Positions 6,516-11,194 of a DNA stretch of 11,194 nt are shown piece by piece. A model generated the notes under the pieces. The model saw only the letters and a list, made by a program, of their open reading frames with translations. It made no database searches and was not told where the DNA came from. Each line of letters opens with the position of its first letter. Position 1 is the first letter of the stretch. Both the position numbers and the translations under genes were made by a program. Source of the DNA: a bacterium (GTDB taxonomy: Bacteria > Patescibacteriota > Minisyncoccia > UBA9983); the NCBI GenBank assembly GCA_023244795.1, contig JAHFLR010000016.1, forward strand, positions 1-11,194. Direction: 5' to 3'.

Positions 6516-7754
6516 ATGAACTTACTCTACACATTTAGAATCGCGATCATCGGCTTAAAGACAAATAAATCCAGAACCGTGCTCACCATTTTGGGTATCG
6601 TTATTGGCATTACCTCCATTATTTTAGTTATGTCTTTGGGTCGCGGAGCGCAAAATTTAATTTTAGGGCAAGTGCAGGGCATCGGCTCCAAAACTATCGC
6701 TATCGCGCCAGGCAAACAACCCAAAAGCCCGACCGATTTTGCCTCTCTGTTTGCCGATTCACTAAAAGAGCGCGACCTGGAATCGTTAAAACAAAAAAAT
6801 AACGTGCCCACCCTAGATAAAATAATGCCAATTGTCTTTGGGTCGGAATCGGCCACTTTCGAAAATATCACTTACCGCCCAACAATTTGGGGAGCCACCT
6901 CTCTATTTGCCATCATTTATAATGTTTACCCCACCGAAGGAGAAAATCTCTCCGAGGATGACGTAAAAAGTTATTCTGATGTTGTGGTAATTGGCAATAA
7001 GGTAAAAGAAGAATTATTTAACGGCGGCGAGGCGGTTGGCAAAAAAATAAAAATTAAAGGCAGAAATTTTAGAGTAATCGGGGTCTTGCCTCAAACCGGC
7101 CAAGTTTCTTTTGTTAATTTTGACAGTGCAGTGGTAATGCCCTATACCACCGCCCAGCAATATATTTTTGGTATAAAATATTTCCACCGCATTGTGGTAC
7201 AGGCAGACAGCGAGGCCAACGTAGAGCAAACCGTAGCCGACATAAAAACAACGCTACGCAATAATCACAATATTACCGACCCGGACAAAGACGACTTTTT
7301 TGTGGAGACTCAAGCCGATGCCGTAAAAACAGTAAGCACCATCACCAGCGTTTTAACTTTATTTTTAGCGGCAGTAGCGGCCATCTCCCTGCTGGTGGGC
7401 GGGGTTGGCATTATGAACATCATGTTGGTTTCCGTTACAGAGCGAACAAGAGAAATCGGCCTGCGCAAAGCGCTTGGCGCCACCAATGGAGATATACTCA
7501 AACAATTTTTGGTGGAGTCTGTTATTTTAACCACTACCGGAGGGTTAATCGGCATAGCTCTCGGTTCCCTTCTTTCTTTATTAATTTCCGTTATTTTAAC
7601 AAAAACTCTGGGCCAGAGCTGGCCGTTTTCCGTTCCTCTTTCTTCCGTTTTGTTGGGAGTGGGCGTGTCGGCTATCATAGGAATGATTTTCGGCATCTAC
7701 CCTGCCCGCCAAGCCTCAATAAAAAATCCAATAGAGGCCTTGAGATACGAGTAA
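6516..7754 (+). CDS. MacB-type ABC transporter permease (MacB periplasmic core plus FtsX domain)
   Basis: 412 residues. The first membrane helix is at about 22-44, after an amphipathic lead (MNLLYTFRIAIIGLKTNKSR). A large extracytoplasmic MacB_PCD-type domain spans about 45-270. The C-terminal FtsX domain has three helices (about 277-305, 329-362, 373-396). The cytoplasmic loop MLVSVTERTREIGLRKALGA (303-322) is the characteristic coupling segment of this family, and the C-terminus ends with the usual PARQAS...NPIEALRYE. It carries no ATPase domain of its own, unlike E. coli MacB, and uses the separate ATPase 8 bases upstream. With the adaptor it should form a tripartite exporter of peptides, lipids or small molecules; the substrate is unknown. 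There is no terminator after it. Confidence 0.93.
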   Translation: MNLLYTFRIAIIGLKTNKSRTVLTILGIVIGITSIILVMSLGRGAQNLILGQVQGIGSKTIAIAPGKQPKSPTDFASLFADSLKERDLESLKQKNNVPTLDKIMPIVFGSESATFENITYRPTIWGATSLFAIIYNVYPTEGENLSEDDVKSYSDVVVIGNKVKEELFNGGEAVGKKIKIKGRNFRVIGVLPQTGQVSFVNFDSAVVMPYTTAQQYIFGIKYFHRIVVQADSEANVEQTVADIKTTLRNNHNITDPDKDDFFVETQADAVKTVSTITSVLTLFLAAVAAISLLVGGVGIMNIMLVSVTERTREIGLRKALGATNGDILKQFLVESVILTTTGGLIGIALGSLLSLLISVILTKTLGQSWPFSVPLSSVLLGVGVSAIIGMIFGIYPARQASIKNPIEALRYE

Positions 7755-7759
7755 AAAAA

Positions 7760-8677
7760 CTAAACCTTTAGATATCTTCTGACGGCAATAAAACTGGAGA
7801 TAACGCCAAGAACTGTTCCCGTTCCTAAAAGTACGCCAAAAAATGAGAAGAAGTTTGAGGCATAGTATTGCAATAAATCAATGCCGCCAAAAAAATCTTT
7901 GGTTCTTGGACCAAACCACAAAACTAGAGGGTAAAAAGCAGCGGTTGCAACAATTGAGGCGATAACTCCACCCACAACCCCCTCCACCACAAACGGCCAG
8001 CTAATAAATCGGTTGCTGGCTCCTACTAGCCGCATTACACCAATCTCCTCTCGGGAGGTGTAAATCGCCAATCTGATAGTATTAAAAGTAATCAGTAAAG
8101 AAACAATTAGTAATGCAAGACTGATGCCGATGCCAATACTTTTAGATACCGCAAAGATATTGGTTAAGCGATCGATGGCCATTTTGTTTTGGAAATAGTT
8201 TGTTTTATCTATTATGGAGTTGTCTTGCTGGCTGGCTTTTTTTAGAAAATCGGCAATGCTCTCATATTGAGAGGGCTGCTTGGCTTTAATATTTAAAACG
8301 GCTCCCAGTGGATTTACTCCCAGCTCATCGAGTGACTGCAAAATTAGAGCGTTATCTTTGTGCTTTTCTTTAAAATCCGCTATCGCTTGGTCGCGCGAAA
8401 CATACTCCACCATTTTAACCTCGCCCAGCTGCTCTATGGATTGCTTCATTGTTAAAATTTCTTCCTCAAGGGCATCGGATCTAAAATATACGCTGATATC
8501 AACTTTATTCTGCACCTGGTCTAGGGTATAGAGCAAAACCGCCCGGCCAAAAATCAACGAACCCAAAGTAAAAAGGGTAAGAACGCTAATAAGCACCGTG
8601 GCCAAAGAAACAGAACCGTTTCTGAAAAAATTAACAACGCCCGCCTTAAAAACTCTTTTGATGTTGGTTATGATCAT
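7760..8677 (-). CDS. ftsX: Cell division protein FtsX
   Basis: 305 residues. A short basic cytoplasmic N-terminus (IKRVFKAGVVNFFRNG, 5-21) leads to helix 1 (about 24-50). An extracytoplasmic domain follows (about 52-172; DISVYFRSDALEEEI near its start is typical). Helices 2-4 lie at about 176-202, 226-256 and 276-299, with the loop IYTSREEIGVMRLVGAS (205-221) that meets the ATPase. FtsX works with FtsE at the division septum and passes ATPase-driven movement to peptidoglycan hydrolases outside the membrane. Its ATG overlaps the ftsE stop by 4 bases (ATGA, 8674-8677), so expression is translationally coupled. It ends in TAG, 5 bases from the opposing permease gene. Confidence 0.93.
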   Translation of the reverse strand: MIITNIKRVFKAGVVNFFRNGSVSLATVLISVLTLFTLGSLIFGRAVLLYTLDQVQNKVDISVYFRSDALEEEILTMKQSIEQLGEVKMVEYVSRDQAIADFKEKHKDNALILQSLDELGVNPLGAVLNIKAKQPSQYESIADFLKKASQQDNSIIDKTNYFQNKMAIDRLTNIFAVSKSIGIGISLALLIVSLLITFNTIRLAIYTSREEIGVMRLVGASNRFISWPFVVEGVVGGVIASIVATAAFYPLVLWFGPRTKDFFGGIDLLQYYASNFFSFFGVLLGTGTVLGVISSFIAVRRYLKV

Positions 8678-9354
8678 AATACGTATCTCCCTTCTTTATC
8701 GTCTCGGACTATCTTGCCTTTCTCCAAAGTGATTACTCGCCGACCGAGCGAATCAATAATGGATTTATTGTGAGTGGCAAGAATAATGGTGGTGCCGAGC
8801 TCGTTTATTTTTTTAAGAATTCTAATAATTTCCCAAGTATTAAGCGGGTCTAAATTGCCGGTTGGCTCATCGGCCAAAATAACATCCGGCTGGTTAATAA
8901 TCGCCCTGGCGATAGCCACTCGCTGCCTCTCTCCTCCGGAAAGCTCGTGGGGAAAATGGTTGGCTTTTTCCACCAAATCTACCAGCTCCAAAACATGAGG
9001 CACATCGCGGTTAATTTCTTCCGGAGTTCTGCCGGAGGCCTCCATGGCAAAGGCCACGTTCTCAAAGGTGGTTTTATTGGAAAGCAGTCTAAACTCTTGG
9101 AAGACGACGCCAATCCTCCTGCGTAATTCGGGGAGCTTGCTTCTGGGGAAATCGTTTACGTTTACGGATTCAAAAAAGATGGTGCCCTCTGTTGGTTTCT
9201 CCTCAGCTAGCAGCAATTTTAAAAGTGTAGTTTTGCCACCCCCCGACTGACCGATAAGAGAAACGAACTCCTTCGGCTCTACGGTAAAGCTGATATCTTG
9301 TAGCGCCACCATTGATGGCGGGTAAACTTTTGATACTTTGTCAAAATAAATCAT
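8674..9354 (-). CDS. ftsE: Cell division ATP-binding protein FtsE
   Basis: 226 residues, the normal FtsE length. Motifs: Walker A GQSGGGKT (35-42; most family members have GPSG here), Q-loop FQEFRLL (85-91), signature [15 protein letters not shown] (138-152), Walker [13 protein letters not shown] (158-169) and the H-loop in ATHNK (193-197). It powers FtsX at the divisome from the cytoplasmic side. It starts 4 bases after the prfB stop, has no Shine-Dalgarno and ends in UGA overlapping the ftsX start. The order prfB-ftsE-ftsX is a conserved cluster in many bacteria and supports the assignment over a generic LolD-type ATPase. The UGA stop shows that UGA is read as stop here. Confidence 0.94.
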   Translation of the reverse strand: MIYFDKVSKVYPPSMVALQDISFTVEPKEFVSLIGQSGGGKTTLLKLLLAEEKPTEGTIFFESVNVNDFPRSKLPELRRRIGVVFQEFRLLSNKTTFENVAFAMEASGRTPEEINRDVPHVLELVDLVEKANHFPHELSGGERQRVAIARAIINQPDVILADEPTGNLDPLNTWEIIRILKKINELGTTIILATHNKSIIDSLGRRVITLEKGKIVRDDKEGRYVL

Positions 9355-9358
9355 GTTT

Positions 9359-10231
9359 TTATTGTAAATCTTTTTCGGCTTCTATAAATTTTTCTATTTC
9401 TCCGGACAAAACCCCCTCGGTGTCGCTGGTTTCGTATCCGGTCCGGAGATCTTTAATCATTTTGTATGGATGGAGCACGTAAGATCTTATTTGATATCCC
9501 CATTCGGCTTCTATTATCTTACTAATTTTAAGTGACTCCCTCTCCTGCACTCCCTGACTTAATTTTAACCTATAAAGCTTGGATTTCAAAATTTCTAGGG
9601 CGCGATTTTTGTTTTGTAATTGAGAACGCTCGGTTTCCACATGCACGGCAATGCCTGTGGGGATATGTACCAGCCGCACCGCCGTCTCTCTTTTGTTAAC
9701 ATTTTGCCCGCCAGCGCCAGAAGAGCGGCTAAACTCCACCCGGATATCTTTATCCGGAATGTCTATTTCGGCGCTATCTACTATTTTGGGGATTACCTCC
9801 ACTAAGGCAAAAGAGGTGTGGCGAAGATTCTTGGCGGAAAAAGGAGAAACCCTAACCAACCGATGAACCCCCGACTCATTTTTTAGCATGCCGTAAGAAT
9901 TTTTACCCAACACATCAAAAGAGATGTTTTTGTATCCTTTATGCTCACTCTCGTGCTCATGCAAAATACTTATGCTCCACCCTCTTTTCTCCACAAACCG
10001 GCCATACATCTCAAAAAGCATCCTTACCCAATCCTCGGCATCATCTCCACCCGCGCCGGCAAAAATCGTTACTACTGCATCGCCTTTATCGTATTTGTTT
10101 TTACTTTTTTGTTTTTCTTTGAGCTCGTTGATTTTTTTAAGAACATCTTGCGCCCGAGTTTTGTTTTGCCAAAAGCTTGGATCCAGCATTTCTTTTTCCA
10201 ATTCCGCCAATTGTTTTTCGGTGTCCTTCAT
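9359..10231 (-). CDS. prfB: Peptide chain release factor 2, with shortened domain 1
   Basis: Recognises UGA and UAA in the ribosomal A site and triggers peptide release. From the ATG at 10231 it has 290 residues. SPF (129-131, in RLVRVSPFSAKNLRHTSFA) is the stop-codon tripeptide specific to RF2, and GGQ (174-176, in SSGAGGQNVNKRETAVRL) is the catalytic motif. Domain 1 is short: only about 37 residues separate DPSFW from AGAGGDDAEDW, against roughly 85-90 in E. coli RF2 (365 residues in total). There is no programmed-frameshift site; the frame is continuous. The frame is open to a TTG at 10267, but that TTG is part of the predicted -35 box, and the ATG at 10231 sits 7 bases after the -10 box, so I chose 10231. 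ftsE follows 4 bases downstream. Confidence 0.93.
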   Translation of the reverse strand: MKDTEKQLAELEKEMLDPSFWQNKTRAQDVLKKINELKEKQKSKNKYDKGDAVVTIFAGAGGDDAEDWVRMLFEMYGRFVEKRGWSISILHEHESEHKGYKNISFDVLGKNSYGMLKNESGVHRLVRVSPFSAKNLRHTSFALVEVIPKIVDSAEIDIPDKDIRVEFSRSSGAGGQNVNKRETAVRLVHIPTGIAVHVETERSQLQNKNRALEILKSKLYRLKLSQGVQERESLKISKIIEAEWGYQIRSYVLHPYKMIKDLRTGYETSDTEGVLSGEIEKFIEAEKDLQ

Positions 10232-10238
10232 CAGTGTC

Positions 10239-10267
10239 ATTTTACTAGAACACGTACCGGCTTGCAA
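10239..10267 (-). promoter_or_regulatory. prfB promoter TTGCAA-N17-TAAAAT
   Basis: On the minus strand the -35 box TTGCAA is at 10267-10262 and the -10 box TAAAAT at 10244-10239, with a 17-base spacer. The ATG at 10231 is 7 bases downstream, so the prfB-ftsE-ftsX mRNA should be leaderless or nearly so. TTGCAA is its own reverse complement and may also serve the divergent tRNA-Thr promoter. Confidence 0.7.
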
Positions 10268-10291
10268 TCTGTGTCATTTTTCGGCTATTAT
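10262..10291 (+). promoter_or_regulatory. Possible promoter of the tRNA-Thr pair
   Basis: TTGCAA (10262-10267), an 18-base spacer and TATTAT (10286-10291). The tRNA starts 12 bases later at 10304, a plausible 5' leader of about 5 bases for RNase P to remove. The -35 box is shared with the opposing prfB promoter. Confidence 0.45.
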
Positions 10292-10303
10292 TAAGTGTAA
10301 TTC

Positions 10304-10375
10304 GCTGGAGTAGTTCAGTGGTAGAACGCTTTCTTGGTAAGAAAGAGGTCGAGAGTCCGATTCCCTCCTCCAGCT
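10304..10375 (+). tRNA. tRNA-Thr (anticodon GGU) with unusual T-arm
   Basis: Acceptor GCTGGAG pairs with CTCCAGC; the D-arm is GTTC-AGTGGTA-GAAC; the anticodon stem is CTTTC/GAAAG with loop TTGGTAA, anticodon GGU, reading ACC and ACU. The T-stem is GAGAG/CCCTC with an A52xC62 mismatch, and the loop is TCCGATT, with C at position 55 where U (pseudouridine) is nearly universal. The discriminator is U and CCA is not encoded. It is the first of two tandem Thr genes, 15 bases before the second. Confidence 0.9.
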
Positions 10376-10390
10376 CAATTTGTTGCCATT

Positions 10391-10466
10391 GCCACCTTAG
10401 CTCAGCTGGTAGAGCAATGCTTTCGTAAAGCAGAGGTCCCCGGTTCAATCCCGGGAGGTGGCTCCA
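10391..10466 (+). tRNA. tRNA-Thr (anticodon CGU)
   Basis: Acceptor GCCACCT pairs with AGGTGGC; the D-arm is GCTC-AGCTGGTA-GAGC; the anticodon arm is ATGCT-TTCGTAA-AGCAG, anticodon CGU for codon ACG. The outer pair of that stem (A27-G43) is a mismatch. The T-arm CCCGG-TTCAATC-CCGGG is fully standard. CCA follows the discriminator U at 10464-10466, the only complete tRNA in the window where it appears encoded. It is probably co-transcribed with the GGU gene upstream. Confidence 0.95.
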
Positions 10467-10475
10467 AAAATAGAC

Positions 10476-10509
10476 AAAAAGAAATCGCCCGGGCGTATTG
10501 CCGGGCGAT
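10476..10509 (-). terminator. Intrinsic terminator of the 125-residue protein gene
   Basis: A perfect 9-bp stem, ATCGCCCGG (10484-10492) with CCGGGCGAT (10501-10509), and an 8-base loop. On the minus strand it is followed directly by TTTCTTTTT (10483-10476), a good U-tract, so it ends transcription of the gene at 10531-10908. In the plus direction T-rich sequence comes only about 11 bases later, so it would be a poor terminator for the Thr tRNAs. Confidence 0.85.
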
Positions 10510-10530
10510 GCATCAATAATTTCTTTTCAG

Positions 10531-10908
10531 TCAAAGCGGCTGAGTGGAACAGAGGCGGATGATTGCCTCTTGCTCGCTTACCAGTGCTTCTAATCTGCCT
10601 TGCACCTGACTCTCGAACCGCTGGGCCACCAAGCGGTCATCAACAGACGGCGGCGAATCCACCAACTTCCCGTCACGCATCAGACCACAATCGTAGGCCA
10701 GATCCTTCGAATCATAAAAATCGAGGGCTATTGTTCGGCCGCTCTCCTCTCTCTCGATAAAGACAGCGGTGTCCAGCATCTGGCGAGTAGTGCCTTCTTC
10801 CAGCATCTTATTTACGCCACTGACCATGGCGGTAAAAGCTTCGGCAAAAGTATTGAACGGGCCAAACTCCTTCATCCCACATTGCAAAGCAACTGTTGTT
10901 TTGTACAT
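10531..10908 (-). CDS. Hypothetical soluble protein, 125 residues
   Basis: I do not recognise this family. The ATG at 10908 is chosen because AAGGAGG lies 4 bases upstream; the frame is open further up, but that extension crosses a terminator and the tRNA-fMet gene. The protein begins MYKTTVALQCGMKEFGPFNT and has no membrane segment. A beta strand (about 2-9) is followed by a helix (FAEAFTAMVSGVNKMLEE, about 21-38), a beta-rich middle (TAVFIEREESGRTIALDFYD, about 47-66) with YDCGLMRDGKLV, and an acidic C-terminal helix (about 90-119). It ends in UGA. Its own Shine-Dalgarno, its flanking terminators and a GC content that looks higher than the neighbours make it a stand-alone unit among tRNA genes, perhaps an acquired gene. 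Confidence 0.75.
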   Translation of the reverse strand: MYKTTVALQCGMKEFGPFNTFAEAFTAMVSGVNKMLEEGTTRQMLDTAVFIEREESGRTIALDFYDSKDLAYDCGLMRDGKLVDSPPSVDDRLVAQRFESQVQGRLEALVSEQEAIIRLCSTQPL

Positions 10909-10912
10909 AGCT

Positions 10913-10919
10913 CCTCCTT
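10913..10919 (-). promoter_or_regulatory. Shine-Dalgarno of the 125-residue protein gene
   Basis: The minus strand reads AAGGAGG, 4 bases before the ATG at 10908. This is one of only two strong ribosome-binding sites in the window and fixes the start far inside the longer open frame. Confidence 0.8.
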
Positions 10920-10957
10920 GGGAGTTTTCTGAAGTAATCCATAACACGAGAACAAAC

Positions 10958-10988
10958 AAAAAACAACCACGTTTGAGGGTTGTTTTTT
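10958..10988 (-). terminator. Terminator downstream of tRNA-fMet
   Basis: AAAAAACAACC (10958-10968) and GGTTGTTTTTT (10978-10988) form a perfect 11-bp stem around a 9-base loop. On the minus strand it ends in a run of six T within the stem's own 3' arm, typical of an A-tract/T-tract intrinsic terminator. It lies 13 bases after the tRNA-fMet 3' end. By symmetry it could also act on plus-strand transcripts. Confidence 0.75.
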
Positions 10989-11001
10989 GAACTAAAGAAT
11001 G

Positions 11002-11072
11002 TTGCGGGGGCCGGATTCGCACCGACGTCCCAAGGTTATGAGCCTCGTGAGATACTACTTCTCCACCCCGCG
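11002..11072 (-). tRNA. Initiator tRNA-fMet (anticodon CAU)
   Basis: The minus strand folds as acceptor CGCGGGG/CCCCGCA with the C1xA72 mismatch that marks bacterial initiators, and D-stem GAGA/TCTC with A11-U24, a second initiator mark. The anticodon arm is CGAGG-CTCATAA-CCTTG and the T-stem GTCGG/CCGGC. Oddities: the D-loop AGTAGTA has A where G18 belongs, the T-loop TGCGAAT has G at position 55, and the anticodon stem has A29-U41 in place of the first of the three conserved G-C pairs. The discriminator is A and CCA is not encoded. Confidence 0.93.
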
Positions 11073-11084
11073 ATAACACAAGTT

Positions 11085-11112
11085 ATTATAGCAATGTAAA
11101 TAAATAAAGCAA
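11085..11112 (-). promoter_or_regulatory. Promoter of tRNA-fMet
   Basis: On the minus strand TTGCTT (11112-11107), a 16-base spacer ending in TGC, then TATAAT (11090-11085). The expected start near 11078 leaves about 6 bases of 5' leader before the tRNA at 11072. Confidence 0.65.
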
Positions 11113-11119
11113 TCTTTTC

Positions 11120-11148
11120 TTGATTTAATGCGGCTTTTTTCCTATACT
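11120..11148 (+). promoter_or_regulatory. Promoter of the right-edge tRNA
   Basis: TTGATT (11120-11125), an exact 17-base spacer and TATACT (11143-11148). The predicted start near 11155 gives a leader of about 18 bases before the tRNA at 11173. It lies back-to-back with the tRNA-fMet promoter. Confidence 0.6.
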
Positions 11149-11172
11149 ATATTTGTCTTAAAAAACACTTAT

Positions 11173-11194
11173 GTCGGCGTAGCTCAGTTAGTTA
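11173..11194 (+). tRNA. Partial tRNA, 5' end only
   Basis: GTCGGCG-TA-GCTC-AGTTAGTTA matches a tRNA 5' half: 7-base acceptor strand, U8-A9, D-stem strand and D-loop. The window ends before the anticodon, so the amino acid cannot be told. The D-loop has A at position 18, as in the initiator tRNA here. Confidence 0.75.

Noticed and set aside
10232..10267. N-terminal extension of RF2 from a TTG at 10267
   Set aside because: The TTG belongs to the predicted -35 box and the next ATG overlaps the -10 box; the family-like sequence begins at the ATG at 10231.
10909..11079. N-terminal extension of the 125-residue protein up to 11079
   Set aside because: It would read through a terminator hairpin and the whole tRNA-fMet gene on the same strand; the strong Shine-Dalgarno points to 10908.
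1..11194. Search for CRISPR arrays, insertion sequences, toxin-antitoxin pairs or phage genes
   Set aside because: No spaced direct repeats, transposase motifs, terminal inverted repeats or phage-like proteins were seen.

Overview
The window looks like a chromosomal segment of a Candidate Phyla Radiation (Patescibacteria) bacterium, probably Parcubacteria-like. This is an inference from gene content. The signs are a shortened release factor 2, tiny membrane proteins of a type I associate with these genomes, tightly packed genes, few Shine-Dalgarno sites with several start codons only 6-8 bases after a -10 box, and tRNAs mostly without an encoded CCA. UGA is a normal stop here: it ends ftsE and the 125-codon gene, and RF2 is present. 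That argues against the UGA=Gly lineages (Gracilibacteria/Absconditabacteria).

Left part, 1-1650, minus strand. Read 5'->3' it runs: a 51-residue membrane protein behind a textbook promoter, a membrane-anchored cupredoxin, an ABC-2 type exporter ATPase, and the start of its permease, cut by the window edge. It resembles one envelope/export transcription unit.

1735-3384. An AT-rich patch holds two overlapping minus-strand genes of unknown function (a zinc-ribbon protein and a four-helix membrane protein), a tRNA-Gln(CUG) gene on the minus strand, and a small plus-strand membrane protein.

3500-7754, plus strand. A short NAD kinase gene is followed by a three-gene MacAB-type export operon: membrane-fusion/adaptor protein, LolD/MacB-type ATPase and MacB/FtsX-fold permease, with 1 and 8 bases between genes.

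7760-10231, minus strand. The conserved prfB-ftsE-ftsX cluster runs toward the export operon and its end lies 5 bases from it. FtsE and FtsX form the divisome ABC complex that controls peptidoglycan hydrolysis; RF2 ends translation at UGA and UAA.

10304-11194. A tRNA-rich stretch holds tRNA-Thr(GGU), tRNA-Thr(CGU), an unidentified 125-residue protein on the minus strand with its own strong ribosome-binding site and terminator, initiator tRNA-fMet on the minus strand, and the first 22 bases of another tRNA.

No mobile element, CRISPR array or defence system is visible. The most distinctive signals are a set of near-leaderless promoters of nearly identical design, tRNAs lacking the near-universal U55 (the initiator tRNA also lacks G18), an RF2 with a shortened domain 1, and a 51-residue gene that a 60-residue cutoff would miss.
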